From Eleusine coracana subsp. coracana (taxonomy: Eukaryota > Streptophyta > Magnoliopsida > Poales > Poaceae): a DNA stretch of 64,000 nucleotides. This document shows, piece by piece, positions 28,568 to 41,900 of the stretch. How positions within the stretch are numbered: the first letter of the stretch is position 1; each line of letters opens with the position of its first letter. Location of the stretch: assembly GCA_032690845.1 (NCBI GenBank), contig CM064421.1:38988963-39052962 (forward strand). Reading direction: 5' to 3'. Below the pieces are notes generated by a model that saw only the letters and a list, made by a program, of their open reading frames with translations, searched no databases and was not told the origin of the DNA. Both the position numbers and the translations under genes were made by a program.

Positions 28568-31500
28568 CGTTAGAAATTTAGGCAAATTAAGACATATTTT
28601 AATTCTAAAATATTCTATATATAACATGATATTATATAGCATGAGTGATCTTGTGATAAGGTTGAGAGAGTATGTGTTCATGCCTAATTCACAAATTAAC
28701 AGGAACAAAATTAATAACCAGACAAGGTTCAGGATGTACCCAGAGACGGGACCAGTGCCGGAGGCACTGGTGGCGCCGTTCCCAACAGTCATATTGGGCT
28801 ACTCAAAGTAGTCAATCTAACCCGATGCTGAAAAATGTTCGTAGTGCAGTCTGTCGAACGAACACCAGAAAGTAGTCGTTCACGTTGAGAGCTTAATGGA
28901 AGAAGACGAAGATGAAGTAGTCGAACAGCAAGTAGTCGTGCCTTGCGCTCCCCAAAAACCTGATCGCCCGCCTATCTGTGCAGATGTCACAGCAAGGTGT
29001 GGTTCCAGAGGCCTGCTCTCTTGGAGCCTGTGCGCGCAGGTGTCCGAGATGGAGAAGCTGAGAGCAGCAACAACAAAGGAAAGAGACTTTGTGGTTCTGG
29101 ACTTATGTCTCTCGTAGAGAGAACTTCCATATATATAGTCTCATGGAAGGAAGAGAATTAAATGCCATGCACTAGTAACCGACGCCATGCTAATGCTTTA
29201 TTATTCTTATTAAGCACAAAATAACCGATGCCATGCACTAGTGCCTTGTTTATTCTCATTAAGCACATTAGTAACCGGTGCATGCATGAACTGCCGTCCT
29301 AACTCACCATTAGAGACTAGTAAATGGCATGCACCACTAATTGATCAGCACAAACACATTATCGTGTGATAGTACAAGACCAGGCCTAATTCCTTCTTAA
29401 ATACCACCATAGCATTAATTGTGGACTTGGAATTATAATTAATTAAAAAATAGACCAAAATGTCTAATTATTCTAATAATCCTCACCAAATTCCAAGACA
29501 CACATCATATGCTCTCAGTTCCAATGTTGTTTGATATACCAGTGTTTCGATAAAGACTGTTAAGTTGAACATCCACCTAGAACAGAGGCTACACTTATCC
29601 ACAACTGAACAATTGACTATGTCTTGAATTGACAGTTTTTGTGCGAACAAATTTTACCAAAGTCCTTAACTGGTACTTGACCACCATAAGCATCCCCATG
29701 GGTTGGAACATATCAGTCATACTTCTGGCCTTTTCATGAGTATTTAGAGATCACTTGGTCTCATAGAATGTGACTAGAATTCAACTCATATAGGTATGAT
29801 CCTTATAAGATGTTCTGTAAGACAACATCTCTACTTACATAAGCCACTTAGAACATATTAAGGTATGAACCAGCCAGCCATACAGAATAAAAGAGAATTA
29901 CATCATCAGTGGAATGAGCCTTGTACAAAGGTTCTCTTTTCTGAGTCAGCCAATAACTTGTTGCACCATTCTACTTCATGAGATCTCCGATCACATAGAA
30001 CAGGTTACCACCAAAGCATGACTCATATGAGTCTCAAGCCCAATTCCCTCGATGCAACATCTATCACATTACGTGAAAGATCCTCTGTGAATTTATATGC
30101 CAGATTTTTATCTGTCTGGACATAATTCAGGGCTATCACTCCGGAGTTTCTCATTTTTCTGATAGATTTTAACCGCCTCTTTACATACCTTGATGACTTC
30201 ATGTTGTTTTTAGAACTGTTGACCTTAACAATCACAATTTGATTATCACAGTTCATTAGGATGGCTGGTATAGGTTTTTCGACTACCGGCAAATCCATTA
30301 GGAGTTCACGAAGCCATTCAGCTTCAACAGTTGTGGTGTCTAATGCTGTGAGTTCTGCTTTCATAGTTGACCTCGTTAAGATGATCTGCTTGCAAGACTT
30401 CCAGGAAACAGCGCCACCTCCAAGTGTGAACACATATCCACGTATGGCTTTTATCTCATCGGCATCAGATATCCAGTTTGAATCACTATAACCCTCTAGT
30501 ACCCTAGGGTACCTAGTGTAGTGAATTCCATAGCTCATTGTACCCTTTAGATAGTGCAATACTCTTTCAAGAGCATGCCAATGATCATCTCCCGGGTTTG
30601 AGACAAACCGGCTTAGTTTGCTGACAGGAAACGAGATATCAGACCTTGTGGCGCTAGCTAAGTACATCAGTGAGCCAATGATTTGAGAGTATCTCAGTTG
30701 ATCTCTTGCTATCCTTTTGTTTTTCCATAGAATTACGCTAGCATCATAAGGTGTTGGAGCTGGTTTACAGTCACTATATCCAAAGCAACTTAAAACCTTC
30801 TCCACATAATGGGATTGCAAGAGTGTAACCCCACCATCACCTTCTCTCACTAGTTTTATATTTAGGATAACATTAGCTTCTCCCAAATCTTTTATCTCAA
30901 AATTATAAGATAAAAATTTCTTAACTTCCTTAATCATATTAAGGCAAGTTCCGAATATCAGTATGTCATCGACATACAAACACAAGATCACTCCTTCACC
31001 CCCACCATGGCGATAGTACACACATTTGTCAGCTTCGTTGACAACAAAGCTAGCAGAGGTCAAAGTTCTGTCAAACTTCTCATGCCATTGTTTAGGCGCT
31101 TGCTTTAAGTCATATAAGGACTTCAATAACTTACAAACCATGCCTTTTTGACCTTGTGCTACAAACCCATCTTGTTGATCCATGTAGATCTCTTCATCTA
31201 ACTCTCCATTTAGGAAAGCCATATTAACATCCATCTGATGGATGAGAAGACCATGAGATGCAACCAAAGAAAGTAGCACCCGAATTGTGATCAATCGAGC
31301 AACCGGTGAATAAGTATCAAAGAAATCCTCTCCCTATTTTTGGGTATAACCCTTGGCCACAAGCCTTGCCTTGTACTTTTCAATTGTACCATCAGGCCTA
31401 AGATTTTTCTTGAACACCCACTTGCACCCTACAGATTTGCACCCATAAGGACGTTCAACAACCTCCCAAGTACCATTAGACATAGTAGAATCCATCTCAC

Positions 31501-34500
31501 TCTGTACCGCTTCCTTCCAATAGTCAACGTCAGGAGATGAATATGCCTCTTCAATAGTTCTGGGAGTGTCATCAATGAGGTATACAATGAAATCATCACC
31601 AAAGGACTTTGCAGTTCTTTGTCTCTTGCTCTGTCTAGGAGCTTCAATGCTATCCTCCTCATGACGCTCTACAAGTGTTGGTTCAACACGCTCTATCAGG
31701 GTAAATGGTTCAGGGAACTCCATTGATTCTTGACTAGAATTGTTAGGTATTTCCTCTTTCATAGGAAACACATCCTCAAAAAATGTAGTATCTCTGGATT
31801 CCATAATTGTACCAACATGCATGTCAGGTACTCCAGATTTTACTATTAAAAATCTATATCCAACACTGTGAAACGCATACTCAAGAAAGACACAATCCAC
31901 GGTTTTTGGACCAAGCTTGCGTTTCTTGGTGATTGGCACATTCACCTTGGCCAAACACCCCCAAGTTTGCAAGTATGAGATATTTAACCTTTTCTTTTCC
32001 TATTCCTCGAATGGTGTTATTTCTTTATTCTTTGTAGGAACTCTATTCAGGACATGACATGCAGTCAATATCGCCTCACCCCACCATTTCTTAGAAATTC
32101 CCGCGGTTTCTAACATGGCATTAACCAAATCAGTTAGAGTGCGGTTCTTTCTTTTGGCAATCCCATTAGATTCAGGTGAATAAGGAAGCGTCCTCTCATG
32201 AATTGTACCATGTTCCTCACAAAATGAAGAAAAGATATTTGAAAAGTATTCTCCACCTCTATCCGATATTACCCTTTTGATCTTTCTCTCAAGTTGGTTT
32301 TCTACTTCAGCTTTATAGATCTTAAAGAAATGCAATGCTTCATCTTTTGTTTCTAGGAGATACACATAACAAAATCTAGTGCAATCATCTATCAATATCA
32401 TGAAATATCTTTTACCACCTTTAGTCAACACACCATTCATTTCGCAACAAATCAGAATGAATTAGTTCTAATGGTGCCAAGTTTCTCGCCTCTGCAGCCT
32501 TGTGAGGTTTGCGAGTTTGTTTAGATTGCACACACACATGATATTTAGAACCTTTGACTAAAGTAAATTTTGGAATTAAGTTCAAGCTAGCCAACCGCAT
32601 CATACAACTAAAATTAATATGACAAATTCGTGAATGCCAAACATTTGACTCATCAATATTACTCACATGGTTCACAACATTATTACATGTGTCAGACAAA
32701 GACAATCGGAACAAGCCTCCGCTGTCATAACCTTTACCAATAAAAGTCTCATACTTAGACAATACATATTTATTGGATTCAAAGACTAATTTAAAACCAT
32801 CTCTACATAGTAGAGACCCGCTGATGAGATTCTTCTTGATTGATGGAACATGTTGCACGTTTCTCAGTCGTACGGTCTTTCCTGAAGTAAGCTTCAGATC
32901 GACCGTATCAGTACCACGTACAACTACATGTGAACCATTTCCCATCAACAAGGATCCATCCCCGCCGAACTGGTAAGATGAGAATAAGGAGATGTCAGAA
33001 CATACATGAGTATTAGCCCTAGTGTCAACCCACCTCTCAGGTGAATGACGCATAGAAAGAACAGTAGGTAAAAGATTACCATACCTTGATGTTCCTTCTT
33101 CCTTGCTAATAACCATATTTGTAGACTTCTTATTCTGATTCCATTTGCGATCCTTGCATTCACTAGCCCAATGACCAGATTCGCCGCAAACAAAACAATT
33201 ACCCTTCTCCTTGTTATTCTTCTTCTTCTTGAAGGCGGTCGTCTGCTTAGTCTTTTGGTTATTGTTCAACTTGCTTTTGTTCTTGTTCTTGTTTGAGGCA
33301 TTGGAGTTTTTCTTTTGCACCACATTGGCGCTAGAAGATCCATCAACTCCTTTTTCACGGTTGTCTTTTGCCCTTGCCATATCTTCAACATCCAAAGATC
33401 CAATAAGATCAGCAACGCTAAACTCTTGTCTCTTATGTTTTACAGAAGTGACAAAATCCCTCCAAGAAGGTGGCAGCTTAGCGATTATGCCTCCTGCCAC
33501 AAACTTATCAGGTAACACACATGGAAAATTTTCGAGTTCTTTTGCTAGTGCTTGAATCTCATGAGCTTGTTCCACTACAGAATGGTCATCAACCATTTTG
33601 TAGTCATACAACTGCTCCATGACATACAACTCACTCCCAGCATTAGAAACACTGAATTTTGCCTCAAGCGCATCCCACAATGCTTTGCCAGATGGTAATG
33701 TCATGTAGACATCCACTAGGCTTTCAGCCAAAACACTAATCACGGCCCCTCAGAATAGGTTATCGACAGCCACAAAAGCTCTCTCCTCCTCTGGAGTGAA
33801 CTGTTCAGACTTCCCCTGCGCGACATGAAAAATGTTCATGGTTGTCAACCATAGAACCATCTTAGCGTGCCAGCGCTTGTAGTTTGAACCATAAAAAATG
33901 TTTTGTTTGAGTGCAGTAGCAAAGCCACTGGCCGTAAAATGCCTATCAGGTTTTTGGATTGTTTGAAATTTAGGCAAATTAAGGCATATTTTAATTCCAA
34001 AATATTCTATATATAACATGATATTGTGTAGCATGAGTGATCTTGTGACAAGGTTAAGAGAGTATGTGTTCATGCCTAATTCACAAATTAGCAGGAATAA
34101 AATTAATAACCAGACAAGGTTCAGGATGTACCCAGAGGCGGGACCAGTGCCGGAGGCACTGGTGGCGCCGTTCCCAACAGTCATATTGGGCTGCTCGAAG
34201 TAGTCAATCTAAGCCGATGCAAGAAGATGTTCGCAGTGCAGTCTCTCGAACGAACACCAGAAAGTAGTCGTTCATGTTGAGAGCTCAATAGAAGAAGACG
34301 AAGATGAAGTAGTCGAACAGCGAGCAGTCGCGCCTTACGCTTCCCAAAAACCTGATTGCCCGCCAATCCGTGCAGATGTCATAGCAGGGCGTGGTTCCGA
34401 AGGCCTGCTCTCTCAGAGCCTGTGCGCGCAGGTGTCCAAGATGGAGAAGCTGAGAGCAGCAGCAACAAAGGAAAGAGACTTTGTGGTTCTGGACTTGTGT

Positions 34501-34870
34501 CTCTCGTAGAGAGAACTTTCATATATATAGTCTCACGGAAGGAAGAGAATTAAATGCCATGCACTAGTAACTGACGCCATGCTAACGCTTTATTATTCTT
34601 ATTAAGCATAAAATAACCGACGCCATGCACTAGTGCCTTGTTTATTCTCATTAAGCACATTAGTAATTGGTGCATGCATGAACTGCCATCCTAACTCACC
34701 ATTAGAGACTAGTAAATGGCATGCACCACTAATTGATCAGCACAAACACATCATCGTGTGATAGTGCAAGACAAGGCCTAATTCCTTCTTAAATACCACC
34801 ATAGCATTAGTTGTGGACTTGGAATTATAATTAATTGAAAAATGGACCAAAAGGTCTAATTATTCCAACA
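28568..34870 (-). mobile_element. Ty1-Copia LTR retrotransposon, minus orientation
   Basis: 6,303 bp with LTRs at 28568-29478 and 33960-34870, both exactly 911 bp. A 5-bp target duplication, GGTTT, flanks it (28563-28567 and 34871-34875). The 5' LTR begins TGTTGGAATAATTAGACC and ends CA in element orientation. The other LTR has mutated ends (TATTAG start; CG where TG is expected on the plus strand). By eye the LTRs differ about once per 15-20 bases, so the insertion is not recent. The polypurine-like TTTGGTGAGGAT precedes the 3' LTR. No tRNA primer-binding site is visible next to the 5' LTR; gag coding starts almost at once. The order gag, protease, integrase, RT, RNase H identifies Copia. 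Confidence 0.92.
30023..33960 (-). pseudogene. Degenerate Copia gag-pol coding region
   Basis: In order on the minus strand: a UBN2-type gag segment (about 33940-33400), a CCHC knuckle CFVCGESGHWASEC (near 33190), a protease site reading DTR where DTG or DSG is expected (near 33035), and a GAG-pre-integrase HSRICHINF segment. Then come an integrase core with SDRGGEY (32440-32000), an RT containing YVDD (near 30975), and an RNase H end with KAELTALD. The frame is broken by stops or shifts near 33746, 32430, 31985 and 31315, so no full polyprotein can be made. The mutated protease site agrees with a dead element. Confidence 0.9.
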
Positions 34871-35427
34871 GGTTTAACGTATTTCCTCTTATTCAGTCGC
34901 CTGAAACAGACGTCTTCTTTCAGTCGACGCCGGAGCCATCGGATCGTGCCAATTTTTGTGCGCTTTGATTGGAACCCGATCACCTGCTTTATGTTGTTTT
35001 CAGGCCTGCACTGTGTAACGGGTTGAAACCAAACCCGATTGGAAGCAAACCTTATCCTCTTCCCACCACTAACCTTACTGAAGATGCATCTAGGATCCCC
35101 TAGTGGGTTTTGGTGTACGATGACGAAAGATTAAAATTGTGCTAACAATATTCATGAAGTCAATGTGCAGATAATTACATTTATTGTCTATACCCACATT
35201 TATAAAGTCTTTTACTCCCAAAAAGAAGAAAAAAAATGAACTCAAAAGCACTTCAAAGAGTAGTTTTTATTTTAATTAAGTCATAGGCATACCGAACTAT
35301 AAAGTGAGGTAAACCAATCTTGCTAAGAAGGGAATTGTGTGTGCTCAAGCCTACCAAAAAGTTTTGTAAGAAGTTTAGCCAATCAATGTCATAAAGAACC
35401 AATCCATTTTGAGCTAAACAGAGAGTC

Positions 35428-35692
35428 ACGGAAGTTCCGTGGACTCCTCCATGGAAGTTCCGTCATTGCCAAGCTTCTAACCTCAGCCAACCCGAGGGTT
35501 ACGGTAGTTCCGTGGGCTCCTCCACAGAAGTTCCGTCATCCTCTGGTTTCTCCTTGTTGCAAACCCAAGAGCGATGAAAGTTCCGTGATGTCCATCTTGG
35601 AAGTTCCGTCGTCTGTGCCTTAGTTGAAAACTGACCGCGCAACGGCTCTTTTTAAATTGACAGAAGTTCCGTGGGCAACAACGGAAGTTCCG
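35428..35692. repeat. Paired palindrome array in the left Sirevirus-like LTR
   Basis: Eight copies of (ac)GGAAGTTCCGT, whose core is palindromic, start with AGTTCCGT at 35433, 35456, 35506, 35529, 35579, 35602, 35665 and 35686. They form four pairs with internal spacing of 23, 23, 23 and 21 bp. The pairs repeat every 73, 73 and 86 bp. The array ends about 45 bp before a TATA element (TATAAAT at 35738). The right LTR carries the same array at about 38468-38735 before TATAAAT at 38781. This position suggests an upstream promoter element bound by a dimeric factor, which is inference. Confidence 0.9.
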
Positions 35693-36315
35693 TCAGACAC
35701 ATAAAAGTTGTGTAATGGTTAGTTTTTGGAGAGCCTCTATAAATATTTTTCCCCTCCCCCTTGGGAAGGGTTGGATTCTTTGGCATTTCACTCCATCTTC
35801 AGCTAGAGCTCTCCCCTCTCACTTCTAGACTTATTCTTGTGATTCCAAACAAAGTGAGAGAGATCCAACCATAAAAGAATTGAATCTATCCACTCAATGG
35901 CTTGAGCACATCTTTCCCTCCCCATCAAGATTTGATTTGCTTGTTACTCTTAGAGACTTGATCTCCTAGATGGCTAGGCGTCGTCCTTGAGCTCCCAACA
36001 TGTTGTGGTGAGACGGGAACATTTATAAAGGTGTGATTCGTCTCCGGAGGAAAAGAATCAAGTGGAGAAAGAAATTCGAGCATGATCTTTGTGATTGCTT
36101 GGCGGGGAAAAGGGTTGAGAGAGACCCGACCACTTTGTGTGGCTCCTCAACGAGGACGTAGCAACTACTTAGTGTGGTTGCCGAACCTTGGGTTAATTTC
36201 TTGTGTCTCTCTTTACTTTCCCGCATTTATCCTTGTGCTTGTTTGTTTCATTCCTATTATTGTACTAGATTCACTTATTAATTATGTTGCTAGTTATTTA
36301 TCGAAGAACCTAAAG

Positions 36316-37271
36316 ATGCAGCAAGTAGGAGCAGCAAGGATAGACGATGCAGCTGTGATTACGAGACTCAAGGTCCATGCACCTGTTTACCCTGATGACT
36401 ACATCTACAAGGACTACAAGAAAGATCTGGATGCACTCATAGAAGAAAGAAAGCACAACCCTATGTTGATTGATGAACAAGAGGCCACTGATCCTAGGTT
36501 CCACACTTGGTTTCAGTAGGACTGCTACATGTCAATGTTCATTGATAAGAACCGGAAGAATAGACTAGCATCTCACCAATGGATCGACTGGTCTTACATG
36601 GAGTCCAAGGAAAACCAAGTGTTTACTGATATCATTAGGACATGCAAGGACGGAGATGTGTATGAGTTGATGGGATTCAACTATGGATGGAATGAGGAAG
36701 TGATTTGTCAGTTCTATGTGACTCTCTAACTTGATGGAAAAAGTGTTCTTCATTGCTAGCTACTTCTTCCAAGGCAGTGCTAATCGGTCAAGGGAGCTCA
36801 TCTCCAATGAGCCTGTGATGAAGGATTCAGACATGGCCTTCATGTACTATGAGCCAAGCAAGAGGTACTTTGGCTCAATAAATGGTCTTCACAACTACTA
36901 CTTCACGCTCAACCGGGTCCTTAGAGTGACCATCGCACCCAAGGGAGGATATGCTACTGCTATAGTAGAGAGCTCAAGGAACATTCTTGCTAGGTTCAAT
37001 CCTCAAGCAAACCCCTTCTGTGTCATGGACTTCATCACAAATGAGATCCATCTAGCTTCCATTGACACTAGAAGGAGTCTTCCTTATGCTCCCTATCTCA
37101 TGAGAATGATTGAGTCTGAGACCGGCATAATCTTTGACAAGGAGTGTGAGCATGTTCCACTGAGGCCGAGAGTGCAGTCCGAGGTCCGACCCATGTTTGC
37201 TCCACCCAAAGGCATGTCATCTTCTGAGAGAACCGGCATCAATCGTTCTATGTTGAGCAAGCCACAGAGCA

Positions 37272-37302
<31 letters not shown>

Positions 37303-37662
37303 ACAACAGGGATCTCTTCCTTAGTTCGAGACTGGCAGTGTCGTCCATCTTCTCCAGTTCTTGCCTTCCTCAAAGGCATCCTCAATGTCTATTGCTTTAA
37401 TGCTAAAGAGAACTGGGAGAACAAAAGGAGAATCAAGAAGCAAGTGAGGTGCTATAAGAGGGACCAGCGGGCTCAAGGACATAAGGTGTCTCCCGATGGC
37501 TCTGAGTGTGAGCCCGATGGTGAGCCACCGGTCTTTGCCGACCCTCTTGCAGGCTATGATTGGGATAATCTATCTGCCGGACCATTTGTAGCTCCTCCGC
37601 CTCATGGAGCGCCAGAAGGAGATGAAGATGAGGATGAGGGGTCCGAAGAAGACGATGAGTGA
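36316..37662 (+). pseudogene. Transposon-associated ORF (plant 'putative transposon protein' type), broken
   Basis: From MQQVGAARIDDAA the frame runs to a stop at 36517-36519, continues in the same frame to 36729, then shifts to another frame (to 37324). Together these give a protein with VFTDIIRTCKDGDVYELMGF, then FYVTL and YYFTLNRVLRV segments. This arrangement recalls the plant transposon-protein family often found in non-autonomous LTR elements (PF20167-like, from memory). A poly-Gln run is encoded at 37276-37310. A separate downstream frame (37444-37662) ends in a Glu/Asp-rich tail (EDEDEGSEEDDE). The stops and shift make it non-functional. Confidence 0.6.
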
Positions 37663-39613
37663 TTTCATTTCTTCTCTCTCTCTTTCCTTCTTTTTGGTGC
37701 ATTGATGCCAAAGGGGGAGAGAAGCGATGAAAAAAAGATGATATATCGTTTGTAATAGGCTAGTTGAACCCTTGGACAAGTTATTTTTCTATTTGCTCTG
37801 TGTGTGAAAACTATTTGTGAATCTTATTGTAATAACTCTATCGTTTTATGTCATGTGTGGTGCTTGCTTTATTGCTCCTTGTTGATTGCTTGTGACTAGT
37901 GTGTTAAATGCTTATTGCTTTATCACCTTGCTACACGCTTGTACACATTTAAGCACCCCACTCATTGCAAAATATAGGGGGAGCTCCTTCACATGTCTGT
38001 GTGATTCATGCATATCTTTAGGGGGAGTTCCACTATATATTGCTCTTTGTCTAGTTTGATTATCTCCTTTATATCCTTTTTAATTTATTGTCATCAATCA
38101 TCAAAAAGGGGGAGATTGAACATGCATTTAGGATCCTCTAGTGGGTTTTGGTGTACGATGACGAAAGATTAAAATTGTGCTAACAATATTCATGAAGTAA
38201 ATGTGTAGATAATCAAATTTATTGTCTATACCCACATTTGCAAAGATGGCTTTTACTCCCAAAAAGAAGAAAAGGAAAATGGACTCAAAAGCACTTCAAA
38301 GAGTAGTTTTTATTTTAATTGAGTCATAGGCATGCCAAACTATAAAGGGGGGTAAACCAATCTTGCTAAGAAGGGAATTGTGTGTGCTCAAGCCTACCAA
38401 AAAGTTTTGTGAGAAGTTTAGTCAACCAATACCATAAAGAACCAATCCATTTTGAGCTAAACAGAGAGTCACGAAAGTTCCGTGGACTCCTCCACGGAAG
38501 TTCCGTCATTGCCAAGCTTTTAACCTCAGCCAACCCGAGGGTTACAGAAGTTCCGTGGGCTCCTCCACGGAAGTTTCGTCATTCTCTGATTTCTCCTTGT
38601 TTCAAACCCAAGAGCGACGGAAGTTCCATGATGTCCATCATGGAAGTTCCGTCGTCTCTGTCTCAGTTAAAAACTGACCGCGCAACGGCTCTTTTTGAAC
38701 TGACGAAAGTTTCGTGTGCAACCACGGAAGTTCCATCAGACACAGAAAAGTTGTATAACGGCTAGTTTTTGTAGAGCCTCTATAAATACTTTTTCCCTTT
38801 CACCGTGGGAAGGGTTGGATTCTTTGGCATTTCACTCCATCTTCAGCTAGAGCTCTCCCCTCTCACTTCTAGACTTGTTCTTGTGATTCCAAACAAAGTA
38901 AGAGGGATCCAACCACAAATGGATTGAATCCATCCGCTCAAAAGCTTGAGCACATCTTTTCCTCTCCATCAAGATTTGATTTGCTTGTTACTCTTGGAGA
39001 ATTGGTCTCCTAGACGGCTAGGCGTCGTCCTTGAGCTCCCAACATGTTGTGGTGAGACGGAGATATTTGTGAAGGTGTGATTCGCCTCCGGAGGAAAAAA
39101 GTCAAGTGGAGAAACAAATCCGAGCACGATCTTTGTGATTGCTTGGCGGGGAAAAGGATTAAGAGAGACCCGGCTACTTCGTGTGGCTCCTCAACGAGGA
39201 CGTAGGAACTACTTAGTGTGGTTGCCGAACATCGGGTTAATTTCTTGTGTCTCTCTTTACTTTCCTGTATTTATCTTTGTACTTGTTTGTTTCATTTCTA
39301 TTATTGTGCTAGATTCACTGTTAATTATGTTGCTAGTTATTTATCGAAGAACCCTAGGTGTGCATTACAATAGCCTCACTACCATCAAGTATTGTATTAC
39401 TTTCTCTTAGTTATCCGCATTTAAATAAGTTTTAGAGAAAGGCTTATCGAACCGTGTGACGAAAGTTCCGTCGTTCCTAACGGAAGTTCTGTCGTCCCTG
39501 GTATTTGATAAAAACTCAGTGCTTTTTCAGGATTATTTTTAGATTGCCTATTCACCCCCCCCCCTCCCTCTAGTTAACTTTCAATTGGTATCAAAGCTAT
39601 AATCTTATACAAT

Positions 39614-39668
39614 GATTAATCAACATTTATAGCGGCGGCCTATATTTCAAACCGCCGCTACAGATGAT
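39614..39668. mobile_element. CACTA-like subterminal fragment
   Basis: AACATTTATAGCGGCGGCC...AACCGCCGCTACAGATG contains 9-bp inverted arms (TAGCGGCGG / CCGCCGCTA). The wording resembles the subterminal region of grass CACTA elements. It starts immediately after the Sirevirus-like remnant and lacks a visible CACTA terminus, so it is a truncated end. Confidence 0.4.
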
Positions 39669-39697
39669 TCTGAGCCCAGCCCACGAAACGATTCCGT

Positions 39698-39701
<4 letters not shown>

Positions 39702-39764
<63 letters not shown>
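39702..39764. repeat. (CT)n microsatellite, about 63 bp
   Basis: A pure CT tract, followed by moderately GC-rich sequence (39770-39960) that looks exon-like and has CTGCTG repeats, but has no recognisable product. Confidence 0.95.
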
Positions 39765-39768
<4 letters not shown>

Positions 39769-39964
39769 TTGTAGGTTTTGTTCTCGCTGCGGCTTGCCGG
39801 ATTCCAGCCGGCGGTGACCTTCTCCGGCTCCATATGCATTGTTTCTAGCAGCTGCTCGGTAAGATCTGTATTCTTCTCCCTCCCTACTCCCCTCCAAGAG
39901 CAGTGGTGGAGGCGTTGCTGCTGCTGTTGCAAGGTCGCCACATTGCCTTGTCTCTTTGCCTCGT

Positions 39965-41900
39965 GCTACAACTCTTTTTGTGCACTATAGCACTGACTAC
40001 CCTCATGCCCGTTTTGATTGAACTGCTGCTATAGCTCCCAACTGTAGGCAGGAGCCCTATAGACTAGGTATCGTGTGTGGTGCTGTGGTGCTGCTGCTGG
40101 CTAGATGTAGGAGTTAGAACTGTGCTCATTGGCTTAGCATCATCTTTGATGTGAAATTAATCGTGGTAGTTAGAGGAACCAAGCTGTGCATACAACTACT
40201 AAACCATTATTGGTTCATTTTACCAGATCAACCAATCCGTGTTTGGTCCATTAAAACAAACGACAACTTGCGAGCCCGTGGCTCAGATTTGTTGGTTGCT
40301 TGCTGATATATTCTGGTGGTACTTCTGCCCTTAACTTGTTTTGATGCTAGTGCTTAACTTGTTGATGAATCGATGCATTAGCATTTGTTAAACTTCAGAC
40401 CTTCAGCTTACCTGATTTGCCGAGCTGTGTGACAACAATTCAGCATGGATTTGTGTCCTTACATGCCCTCTTTTTCTCGGTGCAGGCACTTTGCTAGCTT
40501 GCCTTATGTTTTTGTTGTGCTCTGCAATTGATAAATATAAGTAGCAGGTTAGCATAAGCGATATATAAGTAGTTGCTTAGCCCAATCGATGTTCATAGGA
40601 TTTGGCTTGCTAGCAAACTGGTAGTAGCAAATCATTGTGTTTTTACTGGAGCTACTTTGTGTTAAAGTCTTAAAGATAACAGGCTATGTAGGTACATGAA
40701 ACAACATATCTGGCAAGGAAATTTTATGAATGTATATGTCACATTTCTTTTGAATCAACAACAGCGTATCTTTACTTGATTGGATCAGATTAATTCCATC
40801 GAAAAAATTAAAGCAGATTTTGAGGTAGTGTACAAGTGAGCGGCGTGGCTTGTTTGTAGCTGCAGCTCGGTATGATTTGTAGTCTCTGATTTTAGCCTGC
40901 TGTTTCATGGGTGTTTTCAAACATGTCTCTGATTGTCTTACTCACTGTATTACTATAATTGCAACCAGTCTGGCTCTGACTTCCCTCTACTTGTCTCGTC
41001 GTTTTAGTGGTTTTACCCCATTCCATATTTCACAATTCATGTAAGCTTCATCAAGTCATATGGTTCAACTGAACCATAGAAATCATCTTGACTGTGCAGC
41101 CTTAATAGTTTCTTGCCTTTGAATAAATTTGTAGCTGTTTCTGGCATGTGTTCACTTTAAAGAGTCTGAGATCTTCTTAATGTATAAATATCTGTTATTA
41201 CATGTGGCTGCAGTTTTGAAATATTTTATTGTTAGGTGACTTTGAACCTGCTGCTCTATGAAACATATTAGTGTACTTGAACCCAGCGGATCATAATTTT
41301 TGAAATATTTGACACATGGCACATGAGTTGCTTGTCTCTTGTTATGTTGATAATGAAAATACAACAAAACATTGTTGTTTATTTGAAATAAGCAACTTTG
41401 AACAATAGTTGGTTGGTTGCTGATATCTTCTGGTGGTACCCCTGCGTAGGGCTGGTCATCTCTTTGTCGCTGGTGGTTAGCCTCGTCGTCTGCTTCGCGC
41501 AGGGCCACAACGAGCAGGTGAGAGCTTAGTCCTTTTTTTGTGCTCACTCTCTGATATTTCTACCATTGTCCACAAGTGGGAAGATTTATATTTTTTGTAC
41601 TTGGAGATGAATTATAATTATTTTTGTTTACTGCACCCATGTTTATAGCTTTATAAAATTTATATGGACCAAGTTAGGCAGTTTGTCACAATCATGACTA
41701 TAGCAGAAGTATACAAAAGTCTATTTTTAATTCATTCATTTGCCACTCATCATGTTTTGGTGTACTGTCATCTTTGATGGACTACCTATGTGGCGTACCC
41801 AAATTGATCTTTCCATGGATGTTTTTCTTTCAAATGTTAGAATTAAAAGGGTAATTGCATGTACCTTTAATACTAATTGCATCTGAAAATCATTGCAATT
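39965..41900. other. Transposon interior, no gene recognised
   Basis: AT-moderate sequence with intron-like texture and no long conserved frame. It may be the interior of the large DNA element suggested by the ends at 34.9 and 45.1 kb. Confidence 0.35.

Larger units (their letters stand above)
35079..39600 (+). mobile_element. Non-autonomous Sirevirus-like (Copia) element, rearranged
   Basis: A complete LTR lies at 38117-39583, starting TGAACATGCAT. A left LTR starting TGAAGATGCAT at 35079 runs to about 36313 and lacks its last 230 bp or so. The internal region (36316-38116) ends in AAAAAGGGGGAGATTGA, a Sirevirus-type polypurine tract. Three more GGGGGA tracts precede it (37713, 37977, 38021), as is typical of that group. 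Directly after the right LTR is ATTGGTATCAAAGC, a primer-binding site resembling the initiator-Met tRNA complement. A PBS normally follows a 5' LTR, so the order LTR-internal-LTR-PBS implies recombination between copies or deletion. No pol genes are present. Confidence 0.75.

Noticed and set aside
28431..28811. 126-codon frame starting MASLIAYAP
   Set aside because: Its 3' half lies inside the Copia LTR, and the equivalent ATG in block B leads to a different, short frame; it is leader sequence, not a gene.
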